DNA of 64,000 nucleotides from contig NC_037271.1 in the NCBI RefSeq assembly GCF_000002425.4, positions 6,885,267 through 6,949,266 of the forward strand, given 5' to 3'. The DNA comes from Physcomitrium patens (lineage: Eukaryota > Streptophyta > Bryopsida > Funariales > Funariaceae). This document shows positions 1 through 10,599 of this stretch, in pieces. Below the pieces are notes generated by a model. It did no database searches. It saw only the letters and a program-made list of their open reading frames with translations, and was not told the origin of the DNA. The position numbers and the translations under genes were made by a program. Position 1 is the stretch's first letter; each line of letters begins with the position of its first letter.

Positions 1-380
1 ACAAGTTGGCCATGTACCACACATGTTGTTAGCTTCAAGACCAAGCTAACTATGTGGCCCACACATAGAAGAACTTGGCTTGTAAGTCAAGGCATGTGTC
101 TTGCAAAGTCAACACATATTGGAGGTCCTATAGAACGTCCCCATGTAGCCCCTAGTTAGATAGTATATATAGAGACAAGAGTGAAGCCTACTTCACTCTT
201 GTCAACTCTTTTCTTGCTTCCAGTCTAATTTCAAGGATCTCTAGTTTTCTTGTCTTTTGGCAATAGCCATTCCAGTTTTTCTTTCAATATACATACTTAT
301 TTATTTATATTTTGTTACCTTTCTTTGAGTAAAAGATCACTTATCTAAATTGATTTTTCATCGAGTTCTTATCCTTCACA
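1..380 (+). repeat. Partial 5' LTR of family A copy 1
   Basis: Bases 1-380 match the later part of the LTR at 5633-6194 and the LTRs of copy 2. The upstream U3 part lies outside the window. The end at about 380 (CTTCACA) is placed where the 5' and 3' LTR copies stop matching each other; in copy 2 the same boundary is confirmed by a target-site duplication. Confidence 0.85.
164..203 (+). promoter_or_regulatory. LTR core promoter (TATA) and perfect hairpin at the predicted RNA start
   Basis: TATATAT lies at 164-170. Bases 174-186 (GACAAGAGTGAAG) and 191-203 (CTTCACTCTTGTC) are perfect reverse complements with a 4-base loop, CCTA. A plant TATA box normally places the start about 30 bases downstream, near 194, inside the right arm. 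Both 3' LTRs keep the hairpin with one difference in the stem; family B LTRs at about 11.82 and 33.26 kb keep a recognisable version. The start site is inferred. Confidence 0.6.
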
Positions 381-395
381 GATTGACAAGAGTAC
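381..395 (+). other. Candidate self-complementary primer binding site of family A
   Basis: Directly after the LTR end, TTGACAAGAGT (383-393) is the exact reverse complement of ACTCTTGTCAA (195-205) at the predicted 5' end of the transcript. This is the geometry of self-primed Tf1/sushi-type elements. A tRNA-iMet-like string ATATCAGAGC lies further on at 403-412, so tRNA priming with a differently placed LTR end is the alternative. Confidence 0.45.
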
Positions 396-594
396 ACCTA
401 CAATATCAGAGCTTTGTCTAATCTTGATTAAGAGTGGATTACCCCTTTTTCTTGATAAGATATAAGCATATTAGAAGTTGTGGATTACCCTCTTCTAAAC
501 TGATATTGTCCTTAGTATTTTCTTTGTTCTCAAGTCCTCTCTTCTATTTGTCTTGAGCAATATTAGACATCTTCTCTTTTTTCTAAGTATTATC

Positions 595-1529
595 ATGGTA
601 GAATTTGTTGAAATGAAGAGTGCAATGACACAAATGCAAGAGCAATTAAGGGAGTTAATGCTTGCGATGCATCAACTCAATTTACTACCACAAGTAGCAA
701 CAAGATTGGTAGAAAGTAAAGATATAGAAATAGTTAGAGCTGCATCAACATCTGTACCAAATCATATCCTTTCTCTTATAGTAGAACGCCCTTCAAGTGT
801 TAGAGAACTAAGAATTCTCCTACCCGAGAATTTAGATGGCATCAGATCCAAGTTTCGATGATTTATCAATCAAGTGTAACTTGTGATTGAACTTCAACTC
901 CAAAGCTATCCAATTCTAAGATTGCAAGTTAGATTCATTGGTACGCTTCTTTCAGGTTCAGCACTATCATAGTTTTTATCTTTTCTTGAACAATGAGATC
1001 CAATATTGGATAATCTAGAGGCTTTTTTGGTGGAGTTTTGATCCATGTATGGAGAACATGATGTAATTCGTGTTGCAACCAATAAGATCCATATTTTACG
1101 ACAAAGCAATCGATCAGTAACGTTATATGCTTCATAATTTTGACAACTTGTAACTAATATCAAGAGGGATGATGCTACATTTATTAGCCAATTCTTCTAC
1201 ACATTAAATTATGAGGTAAAAAAAAATTAATGCTCAACTTACTTGATCCTCAAACATTAAGTCAAGCAATTGACTTTGCTATGAAGTGCGACAATCGCCT
1301 TTTTGAATTTCGATCTGAGAACTGTACAAGTGGACCTCAACATTACTATAATTCAATGGCAACACCAACACCTCTTCAACACATACATTCAAAAGTAGCG
1401 GATATAAAAATTGATGCAGTACGTTTCAAACCTCTTACTGAGCAAGAAAAGACTCGCCATCGTCAAGAAGGATTATGTTTATATTATGGAGAACCAAAAC
1501 ACACTACTCAACATTATTCAAAGAAATGA
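595..1529 (+). pseudogene. gag region of family A copy 1
   Basis: Begins at an ATG shortly after the leader; the encoded start (MVEFVEMKSAMTQMQEQLRE) is rich in Met, Gln and Glu and looks like a short coiled coil, as in many gypsy Gag proteins. Near the end a decayed CCHC zinc-knuckle context (LCLYYGEPKHTTQHY) precedes the protease region. The matching segment in copy 2 is 56893-57825. Not intact. Confidence 0.75.
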
Positions 1530-1609
1530 TGCAACCACAAAATGAGGAGTATGGTTGTGAAAGAAGATAATATGTCAGAAAACAAGTTTGTCCAGCTACA
1601 ATAGGGACC

Positions 1610-1975
1610 GTGCGGCTGGAACCTTGCACAATATCTAGTAAAGGTCATATTCTCTCCTCAGAGCCCTTTCCTTATTTTACATTAAATATTATTTTAGGAC
1701 CTAAATATTACAAAGCCTTTGCCTTATTAGATTTAGGAGCCTCGGCATATTTTTTAGATGAAGAATTTACTAAAAGACATAACATATCTTTAATAAAGAA
1801 AACTAAACATGTTCATGTAGAAGTCATAGATGGTCGTTCATTGTCTTTTGGAGATATTACTCACGAAACCTTTCCTATAGAAATAATAATCAATGGTCAT
1901 AATAGTTTTGTAGTATTTAATATCATTAGATCTCCCTCTAATCTAGTCATTTTAGGTTTATCGTGATTAGAAAAA
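1610..1975 (+). pseudogene. Aspartic protease region, family A copy 1
   Basis: The frame carries the retropepsin-like context LLDLGASAYFLDEEF, corresponding to the usual D-S/T-G-A motif, and the later hydrophobic VILGLS, the usual ILG block. It lies between the zinc-knuckle region and the reverse transcriptase, as expected for gypsy pol. Relic. Confidence 0.7.
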
Positions 1976-2299
1976 TACAACCCTCAAATAGATTGGATTT
2001 TCCGAATTCTTACTTTCTCTAAAAGTATAACTAATAGTGTAGTTAATCAAGTAGAGAGTCATAAGTCCAATTCAATTAAACTCGTATTTATAGGTGCAAA
2101 AGCTTTCTTGCATGCTGCTATGAAAGAATCACCATATATTATTTATGCCACACCTGTTTCTACTGGTGGAAAGACTTCAAGTGGCATTCCAAGCCAATAT
2201 CAAGAATTTTAAGATGTATTCGAAAAAAAACATGCGGATACACTCCCGGAAAATCATCTCTATGATTGCTCAATTGATCTTGAAGAAGGAGCACAACCA

Positions 2300-2960
2300 C
2301 CATTCGAACCAATCTACAGTTTATCACAAAATGAGTTGACTGAACTTAAAGAGTATATTGAAGAAAATCTAGCCAAGAATTTCATATGCCATTCTAAATC
2401 TTTGGTAGGAGCTCTAATTCTATTTGTGAAGAAAAAAGATCGATCATTGTGGATGTGTGTTGATTATCGAGGACTCAATAAGATTACCATCAAGAACAGG
2501 TATCCACTACCTTTAATATCTGGACTTCTTGATCAGCTGAATCAAGCTAAGATCTATACAAAAAATAGATCTTCAGAGAGCATACAGTCTAGTATGCATT
2601 AAAGAACGAGATGAATGGAAGATTGCATTTCGAACTAGGTATGGATATTTTGAATAAAACGTCATGCCTTTTAGACTTACAAATACACCAGTAGCTTTTC
2701 AACATCTAATGAATGATATTTTTTGAGAATTTTTGGACGAATTTGTGGTTTGTTATCTAGACGATATCTTAATCTATTCTAAGAATCCAGAAGAATATGA
2801 ACTTCATGTTTGTTGTGTGTTACAAAAATTAAGACATGCAGGACTCTATGCCAAGATAGAAAAGTATGTATTCTACACTACTCAAGTTGATTTCTTAGGT
2901 TACATCATTTCAAATGATGGACTTATGATGGATCCTAAGAAAGTTTAAATTATTATAGAT
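2300..2960 (+). pseudogene. Reverse transcriptase region, family A copy 1
   Basis: Shows gypsy RT landmarks: LILFVKKKDRSLWMCVDYRG, the block KNRYPLPLI, and the catalytic-site block YLDDILIYS followed by VDFLGYIIS. The polypeptide would be the polymerase part of Pol. The domain is broken. Confidence 0.88.
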
Positions 2961-3029
2961 TGGAAGATCCCAAAAATGGTAAGAGATGTTCAATGCTTTT
3001 GGGGATTTGTCAACTACTAAGGAATCTTC

Positions 3030-3570
3030 ATGAAAAACTTCTCTCGAGTTGCAGCTTCACTTATACGTTTGACTTGTAAAGATAAACTCCAAAAGAATCA
3101 AGAAGTGGAAGTTGCTTTTGAATCTTTGAAGACATCGTTTGTTTCTGCACCAATCTTGTATCGTGTTGATTTTTCCAAAGCATTCTTTATGAAAACAGAT
3201 GCATCAGACTTTGCTCTGGATGCGGTTTTATCACAAATGGGAATAGATGACAAACTTCATCCAATAGCCTTTCATTCAAGAAAATTCTCAGCAGCAGAAA
3301 TCAATTATGAGATCCATGACAAAGAACTTCTTGCAATTGTGGATTCTTTTCAAGAATGGTGTCATTATCTAGAAGGCACTACCAATCCAATCACCGTATA
3401 TATGGATCATAAGAACCTCGAGTATTTCATATCAATACATATATTAAATCATCGTCAAGCTCGTTGGAGTATGTCTTTATCAAGATTCAAGTTCATCATC
3501 ACTTATCGCCTAGGAGAACTACAAGGTTTGTTCGATACCTTGTCTAGACGTTCTGATCTTACACCAAAAG
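3030..3570 (+). pseudogene. RNase H region, family A copy 1
   Basis: Typical gypsy RNase H features: KTDASDFALDAVLSQ, HPIAFHSRKF, NYEIHDKELLAIV, YMDHKNLEY and a terminal LSRRSD. It follows the RT and precedes the integrase. It lies in the longest surviving reading frame of this element, shared with part of the integrase. Confidence 0.88.
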
Positions 3571-3799
3571 AAGAAGATGTAGCTTTTGAGCAACAAAGAA
3601 TGGTTCTCTTGATGCTAGAGCAATTTCATCTTCGAGCAATAAAATCAACATTGACTATTGATTTAACTTTTCTCAAGCAAGTTGAGTTAAGTATGTCTTC
3701 AGACCCTCTTGTTCATGATATCAAGAATAATTCTTCTAAATCTCATGATCCCTCTAAATTCGAGTTGAAAAACAACCTATTCTATTTCAAAGGATGCCT

Positions 3800-4577
3800 A
3801 TATGTTCCACAAGGAAAAGCACGTTTATGTATTCTTCAAGCTTGTCACGACTTCCCAGCAGCAGGACATTTTGGATACAATAAGACTTTGAAGTTGATAT
3901 CTAGGGATTTTTGGTGGCCTCAAATGTGGAAGGCAGTCAAAGATTTTGTAAAATCATGTGATATTTGCTCAAGATCAAAAACTCCTCGTCATCGACCTTT
4001 TGGACTTCTTCAGCCATTACCCATTCCAGAACAACCATGGTCTTTTGTTTCTATGGATTTCATCACGGATCTTCCAATCTCAGGTTCTTATGACTCTATA
4101 TTTGTAATAGTAGATTGTTTTACCAAGATGGCACATTTTGTACTATGTACAAAATCTATCACAGGTGAAGAAACAGCTAAGCTCTTTCTTGACAATATCT
4201 ATCACTATCATGGATTACTCAAGGATATTATATCAGATAAGGGAACTCAATTTGTATCAAGATTTTGGCGAACTCTCTTCAAGTTTCTAAAAGTGGATAT
4301 AAAACTATCTTCGATATTCCATCCTCAAACTGATGGATAAACGGAGTGTGTTAATCAAGATTTGGAGCAATATTTTAGATGTACCATTAATTACCATCAA
4401 GATGATTGGAAAATTCTTTTACCATTGGCAAATTTTGCTTACAATAAGATGGTACATTCTTCTATAAAACAAACACCTTTCTTTATTAATTATGGTTATC
4501 ATCCACGACTTGATATTTTTGACTTTTCAAAAGTTGATAATCCTACTACGAAAGATTTGGTGATTCATTTGTCATAG
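3800..4577 (+). pseudogene. Integrase zinc-finger and core, family A copy 1
   Basis: The H2C2 finger is visible as HDFPAAGHFGYNKT then CDICSRSKTPRHRPFG; the core follows with SMDFITDLPISGSYDSIFVI, IISDKGTQFVSRFW and FHPQTDG, the D,D(35)E-type integrase layout. Relic, with the same region preserved at 60120-60890 in copy 2. Confidence 0.88.
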
Positions 4578-4586
4578 CTATATGCA

Positions 4587-5078
4587 ATGATGAAGGTGCA
4601 GTTAAAAGAGGCTCAAGAACAACAAAAGGTCAATGCAGATGTCTATCGAAAGGAACAACCACCATTCCTCTTGGGTGATAAGGTATGGCTACTTTGTCAT
4701 AATATCAAGACCACTCGTCCTTGTGACAAGTTGGACTATCAAAGGCTAGGACCATTTTCTATTTCTGTACAAATCAATCTAGTTGTATATCATTTATATT
4801 TGCCAAAGTTAATGAAAATCCATCTAGTATTCCACATATCTCTTCTTGAACAATACAAGATAGTGGCCATATCAAGAAGACGACAAGCTCTACCTCCTCC
4901 TATAGAAGTGGACAATAATGAAGAGTTTGAAGTAGAAGAAGTCTTAGATTCAAGGAGACGCCAAAATAAATTAGAATATCTTGTCCATTGGCGTGGATAT
5001 GATATTAATGAATGTATATGGGAGCCAATTAAGAATCTTGCAAATAGAACAAAGGCGGTGGAGGATTTTCATCGATGA
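4587..5078 (+). pseudogene. Integrase C-terminal region with chromodomain, family A copy 1
   Basis: After a GDKVWLL integrase tail block, residues about 105-163 of this frame form a chromodomain: FEVEEVLDSRRRQNKLEYLV, HWRGYDINECIWEP and NLANRTKAVEDFHR. Chromodomains on integrases bind modified histones and steer insertion to heterochromatin, which fits the nested context. The segment is one of the better preserved pieces. Confidence 0.88.
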
Positions 5079-5192
5079 CATCCATCAAAATCAAGATGAA
5101 AACCTTCTTTATAAAAGAAACAACATCTAGACAAGATAACATTCTACTTTCAATCCTTGTTTGTAGCTTCTTTGTAGTTGTGACACTCAAGA

Positions 5193-5574
5193 GATGGAGA
5201 ATCAACAACCAGCATATTTGACTCAAGAGCCTTTATTTGCTGACCTACCGAACAAGACATTATGATTGTCACAACCTTCAAGACGACATAATCAAGATAA
5301 AGATCTTCAAGAACGACATGTTCTTTCTCGAATAGATGGTGAGATACAACGCATTTGGTATCACGATTTGAAAAGGAACTCTCAATGTTTGGTGATTTTG
5401 CTAGAGGTAGAATTAACTCCTAATGGTGTTTCAAATGTTCTATTCGAAAGAAGTTATGAAGGCCTCAAAAATGATCAAATAACTGGATGGTCTTTCCGCC
5501 TTGGTATGGGACACTACCGATGGTTGAGAGGCCCTATCAATCATCTTCAAAGAGAACAATTTGTCCCATCATAG
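5193..5574 (+). pseudogene. Unrecognised extra reading frame (ORF3) after the chromodomain, copy 1
   Basis: A reading frame starts at the ATG of GGAGAATCAACAACC shortly after the chromodomain and runs close to the polypurine tract. Recognisable shared blocks are GEIQRIWYHDLKR, CLVILLEVE, SYEGL and NDQITGW. The same blocks occur in copy 2 (61488-61910) and in the minus-strand fragment near 21.96-22.20 kb. I do not recognise the family. It is not part of a standard chromovirus Pol. It could be a C-terminal extension of Pol or a separate accessory product. Not intact. Confidence 0.55.
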
Positions 5575-5617
5575 TTTTCTTCAACATATGATGATTGCTC
5601 CTTGTAGAACTCGTCCC

Positions 5618-5632
5618 TAGAAGGGGAGGTAA
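5618..5632 (+). other. Polypurine tract of family A copy 1
   Basis: AGAAGGGGAGGTAA abuts the 3' LTR start TGTCACA; copy 2 has AGAAAGGGAGATAA at the same place. Confidence 0.75.
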
Positions 5633-6194
5633 TGTCACAAACATACTCATATAAGCCAATAATTACATATACAAATAGGTAGAAATAAAGTAAAAGTAGA
5701 TAAAAGTAAGTTAATTCTATAATATTTAATATGAAAGCTTCCTAGAAGCTTCATAGACGCTGCTTTGACTTCATAGGTATCTTTAATTGACTTTTTGAAT
5801 TAAAAACGTGGTCAACAAGTTGGCCATGTGCCACACATGTTATTAGCTTGAAGACCAAGCTAACTATGTAGTCCACACGTAGAAAAACTTGCCTTGTAAG
5901 TCAAGGCATGTATCCTACAAAGTCAATACATATTGGAGGTCCTAAAGAACGTCGCCACGTAGCCCCTAGTTAGATAGTATATATAGAGACAAGAGTGAAG
6001 CCTTCTTTACTCTTGTCAGCTCTTTTCTTGCTTCCAGTCTAATTTCAAGGGTCTCTAGTTTTCTTGTCTTTTGGCAATAGCCATTCCAGTTTCTCTTTCA
6101 ATATGCATATTTGTTTATTTATATTTTGTTACCTTTCTTTGAGTGAAAGATGACTTGTCTGAATTACTTTTTTATCCGGTTCTTGTCCTAGAGA
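5633..6194 (+). repeat. 3' LTR of family A copy 1
   Basis: About 562 bp, starting TGTCACA. It matches 1-380 in its later part and 61952-62513 along its length. It contains the direct GAAGCTTC-type pairs near 5733-5752, a TATATATA box near 5977 and the hairpin described above. The right end is uncertain by a few bases. Confidence 0.88.
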
Positions 6195-6640
6195 GGTAGT
6201 AAGTTATCCAATTTATTTGTGATTGTATGTTTAGCCATATCTTAAACAAATTGACAAGATTTTGGCAACACATTTTTAAGAATATATATTATTATGTTAC
6301 TAAACTTTATACATAAATTTTGTGGCATATTAAATTTGGATTTTGAGATATACAAAAAATAGTAATTAAGTGCTTATAAATTAAGATTTAAAGTACCAAT
6401 TAAGGTTTCTAAGATGCCAAATAATCTGTAGTAGATTTATGATTTATTATTTTTTTAATCAATCTTAAGAATAAATTCTACATTATCTAAAATCTTAAAA
6501 AAAATTTGAATTCTTAGATCAAGAAATTTGAATTTCTAAAGTTTTAAGAAAAAAATTCCTTTGTGGAAAAATAATATTTTGAAAGAAATTTTTTACAATT
6601 TGGATATTTTATGCAAAGTAAAGGAGTCTTTGGTACCCAA
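6195..6640 (+). repeat. Diverged E-family repeat fragment, opposite orientation to the main E copies
   Basis: Aligns by eye with about 32690-33100 (shared strings such as GGTAGTAAGT, TGGGTGCTTATAAATTAGGG in softened form, and the tail TTTGCGGGAAAAATA). Both are reverse-orientation relatives of the E repeats at 42.9-49.7 kb. It is the host into which element A copy 1 inserted. Confidence 0.55.
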
Positions 6641-6689
6641 GAATTTAGTAGTTCAAAGAGTAAAATTTTAGAATAGGCTAGATAAAAGC

Positions 6690-6873
6690 TTTTTAAGCAT
6701 TGATTTTATAATATTTAAATCAATATTAAGATTTTGAAGGATTTTCAAGGTTAATAATATTTTTGGTAGGATGAGGATTTGAGAAATAAAAATATGTTTA
6801 CAAATTTGAGGATTTCTTAAATTATGTGATATTTATTTGAATAAAATTTAAATAATGTATTAGTGTACTAGTT

Positions 6874-6910
<37 letters not shown>

Positions 6911-7845
6911 TTTGAAATCAATCAAATAATTATGTTGATGTATATGAGGGTTTTTGTGGATTGAGGTCTTCGAAATTGGAATTTGATGGTGAATGAGTGT
7001 TTCTAAGATTTTCAGCAATTTATCAATTAGATTGAAGTTAATTTTTTTATATAGATATTTGACTTAATTTCTAATATATTAATGAATTTTAAAGTAATTA
7101 AATAGTTCAAGAAGGAGATATTGGCACTAGAAGTTTAGCATTCAAATTGGAGTAAGAGGCCATCCAATACTTGATTGGATTATCTTGCATTTTTTTCAAT
7201 TGGTAAGTGTAATCAATTTCATCTTTTTTATACTTATTTCTATCTAAGATATTAAAAAGTATGCAAATTTTGAGTTGATATCAAAAATTTGATCATTAAT
7301 TATTGAGGTTTCAATCTGTTCTAGGATTTGTTAAGAATTTATTTGAAATTTTGATTTTCATTAGAATTACTTAAAATTTGATTTATGATTTTTCTAGGAT
7401 TTAAGTTTCATTAGGATTTCATTAAGATTCAAACTAGGATTTGTGTGAGATTCAATTAGGATTTTAATTAGGATTTGACCTAGAATTTTATAAGATTTGA
7501 TTAAGATTTTAATTAGGATTAAAATAGAATTTATTTAAGTTTTTTATTTTTAGAATTTCTTTATGATTTTTTATTATTTCTTTAAAAGTTTTTATTTCTA
7601 ATATTTCTTTAACTTTATTATTATTTCTTTAAAAGTTTATTTTTATATTTTTTTAAGATTTCTTATTATTTTTCTTTATATTTTTTTTATAACTTCTTTT
7701 AATGTTGGATTGATTAAAGTTTGATTAGGATTATTAAGGCTTATTTATAATTTAATTGAGATTCTATTAGATTTGATAGGATTATTGCTATATTTGTACT
7801 TACCTTCCACAACTAGGTACCTGATGCATCAATGTGCAACACTGT
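6690..7845 (+). repeat. Diverged LTR of family D (solo or truncated)
   Basis: Matches the D LTRs at 27547-29188 and 34925-36343: the segment around GGAGATATTGGCACTAG, the ATTGAGGTTTCAATCTG block, then a run of degenerate ATTAGGATTTGATTAGG units, and an end ending in CCTTCCACAACTAGGTACC. Includes an (AT)n microsatellite at 6877-6906. Noncoding. Confidence 0.65.
6877..6906. repeat. (AT)n microsatellite
   Basis: About 15 uninterrupted AT units inside the diverged D LTR. Confidence 0.95.
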
Positions 7846-7859
7846 GCAAAAACACATGT

Positions 7860-8575
7860 GATACAATAGTGGTATCTTTTTGAATAAAGAAAGAGCCAAA
7901 CACTCCTCAAGGTTTTTTTTAAAGATTTTGTAACAGAGTATTTATAATTTGGATTTGAAATTTTGAAGAGTTTTTTCTTTCTTTATAAGCTTTCTAAAAA
8001 GCTCTCATTTACTCCAAAAAGAATTAGTATGAAGCCGCAATATGTTTTTAGAAAAAAAAAAAAAAAAAAAAAAAAAAATCACTTTTTAAGATTTTTTTTA
8101 GAAGTTTTCTCATAGAGTGTTTAGAATTTGGATTTGAGATTTTGAAAAGTTGTTCCTCTCTTTATTAGCTTTTTGAAAATTCTCTAATTTTCTCTAATAT
8201 AATTTAGTATGAAGCAATTGTGCCTTTTTGAATAAAAAAAGAATCAATCACTCTTTAGGGTTTTTTTTTTTGAGGTTTTTTCATAGTGTGTTTAGAATTT
8301 GTGTTTGAGATTTTGAGGAGTTGTTCCTCTCTTTGTAAGCTTTTTAGAAAGTTTCTACTTACTCTAAGAAGAATTAGTATGAAGGTGCAATGCTTTTCTA
8401 GATAAAGAAAGCGTCAATCAATCTTTGAAGTTTTTCTTTGGAGGTTTTTCATAGAGTATTTAGAATTTGGATTTGAGATATTGAAGAGTTGTTCCTTTCT
8501 TTATAAAATTTCTAGAAAGCTTTCACTAACCCAAAGAAGAGTTAATATGAAGCTAGGGTAACTTTTTTTTGAAAA
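7860..8575. repeat. Tandem repeat, four units of about 170-180 bp
   Basis: The marker GAATTAGTATGAAG recurs at about 8021, 8201, 8371 and 8539, spacings 180, 170 and 168 bp. Each unit also contains a TTTAGAATTTGGATTTGAGA block and a TTGTTCCTCTCTTT block. Copy 2 carries a poly-A run of nearly 30 bases at about 8049-8078. No coding potential. The period is close to a nucleosome repeat and typical of plant satellites, but only four units are present. Confidence 0.85.
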
Positions 8576-8768
8576 AAAGATGTCAACTACCACATACTAT
8601 CAAGAACTATTATATACATATGATGCATTAGAATTCATTTGAATGGAAGGAAATATTTGACCATATCTAGTTGCAACTAGTAACCATGTTTACTTGAAAC
8701 AAATTCTCTTACCCTAACATTGTAAACATTGAAATGACATTGAAATGCATCTCATGGTAACACTTTTA

Positions 8769-9247
8769 TTATAATATCAGTGATTTGTTTGTTTGTATGT
8801 ATTGGAAATCCATGAATTTCTTCTCATAGTGTTTACAAATGGCGAAGTATTTCATGTCAATGTTCTTTGTTTGTCTTTGATATTTGAGATTCTTAATCAA
8901 TGCAATAGCCGCTTGGTTATCACAGAATACTGTGATAGGGAGCTCTTGTGCGGCATCGAGGGATTTTAAGAGCCGACAAGCCATGTTGTCTCTTTAGTTG
9001 ACTCTGCTAAAGCAACAAGTTCAGCCACAGTTGTGGATGTAGTCAAACAACCCTGTTTGTCGCTCCCCCATGCAATGGCTGTAGAACCTAGGGTGTAAAT
9101 AAATCCAGTTCGACTCTTTTGGTCATCCAGATCACCTCCGAAATCAGCATCCGCATAACCTATTAGTTGGGGTGGGGCTTGTTGAGCATTATAATACAAT
9201 CCATAATCCTTTGTAACTTTCAGATATCTCATGATCCGTTTCACCAC
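8769..9247 (-). pseudogene. copia RNase H region
   Basis: Diagnostic copia blocks: YADADFGGD, KSRTGFIYTLG, AIAWGSDKQ, then TVFCDNQAAIALIKN and the NIDMKYFAI context. This is the C-terminal end of copia Pol. Confidence 0.9.
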
Positions 9248-9249
9248 CG

Positions 9250-10180
9250 TCCAATGACTTTGTCGTGGACTTTCTTAAAAGGAGACTTTGTTTACAGCAT
9301 AGCCAATATCTGGGCGAGTGATGATCATTGTATACATGAGATATCCTACTCCTTGGCGATATGGAACAACAACTACGAGGTCATTGGGATCTTTGTTTTT
9401 CCATAATTTTGCATATCTGCTGGAGTAGATATTTCATGGGCATCTTGTAGCCTAAAACGCAGTAGTACATCAGTTATATATCGGCTCTAGTGTAAGAAAC
9501 TAGAACCCGTGGACGAACAGCGCTCAGCTTGAAATCCTACAAAATAATTCATCTTACCTTAAAAGTGGTATTTAAGTATTGTAAGATTTCGTCTATGAAA
9601 GTTGGTATAAGAGAAGCAATGATCCCGTTGTCGACATAGATACCTATGATAGTATGTAAGTGTCCATGATTGCAGTAAACACATGAATCAGCCTCGCTTG
9701 AGATAAGTCGAAATTGTTTCAAAAAACTTGATATGCAAAGATTCCACTACTAAAAGTATGCATATTTAACAATTCGACATTGGAACGACCTTTCTAAATG
9801 GTGACCTCACAGAAGAAATATATATAGTTCAACCTCGAGGTTATGTTGCGAAGATGGCATGGATGGAGTCATAAGGTATCACGGGTGAATAGATTTCTGT
9901 AAAGTCTATGCCGGGTTTTTGAGTGAAGCCTTTGGCAACTAATCGTGCTTAATATTTTTCGATATCACCATTTGGCTTGTACTTAATCTTGTAAATCCAT
10001 TTGTTGTGAATCAATTTATGATGAAGTGGTTTAGGCACTAATTCCCAAGTATTGTTTTCGAGGAGAGATGCATGTTCACAATCCATAGCTAGTTGCCATG
10101 ATATTGAATCATGAGAAATCTGAGGTTCATGAATGTATTTGCCGACGGATGCGAATAAGGCCTCGGAATGAAGCATTGAT
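9250..10180 (-). pseudogene. copia reverse transcriptase region
   Basis: The RT entry block is clear: LAMDCEHASLLENNTWELVP followed by HNKWIYKIKYKPNGDIEKY. The rest of the RT towards 9250 is more decayed. Relic. Confidence 0.85.
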
Positions 10181-10599
10181 TGGGAGAATAAGGATTCAGA
10201 ACTAGCAGGTTGAGAAAATGAACCACTGTGATTAGTGTCTGTAAAATCAAGGCATGGAATAATACGCGGTGTTGTTTGAAAAAGTTCTTGTCCTGATTTA
10301 GAGCGTGGGTGAAGTCGTTCATCTGGGGATAGATCGGATTCTGCTATTTCGTCAGGGTGCAGAAGTGGAGTAGAATTTGTAGAGCAAACATTTTGTTAAG
10401 AAGAGTCTCGCCCTAGTCGTATAGTGTCATGCGGTGTTTCATGTAATGTTGAATCTGATTTGATGTCGACGGTGAATGAGAACAAGTGTTTGTGTGAGTA
10501 GTTGGTATAATGTCATGAATTCTCACAGGTAATCTTGTGTCAGACTGTTAAATAGAATACAGAAGTGATTTCGAAGCATCTATAGAGATATTGACGTAA

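Larger units (their letters stand above)
1..6194 (+). mobile_element. Ty3/gypsy chromodomain retrotransposon, family A, copy 1 (broken)
   Basis: An LTR retrotransposon read left to right: partial 5' LTR, leader, gag, aspartic protease, reverse transcriptase, RNase H, integrase, chromodomain, an extra reading frame, purine tract, 3' LTR. The order protease-RT-RNase H-integrase is that of Ty3/gypsy, and the C-terminal chromodomain places it with the chromoviruses. The left end is cut by the window edge. The element is broken by many small lesions in most domains, so it is old and not functional. It landed in an older E-family repeat, which resumes at about 6195. A second copy lies at 56129-62513 in the same orientation and is clearly alignable along its whole length; further fragments lie at 21.7-23.8 kb and 52.6-53.4 kb. 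Confidence 0.93.

Noticed and set aside
403-412. ATATCAGAGC as a certain tRNA-iMet primer site of family A
   Set aside because: It lies over 20 bases after the LTR end supported by the target duplication of copy 2 and is not kept in copy 2; retained only as the alternative to self-priming.
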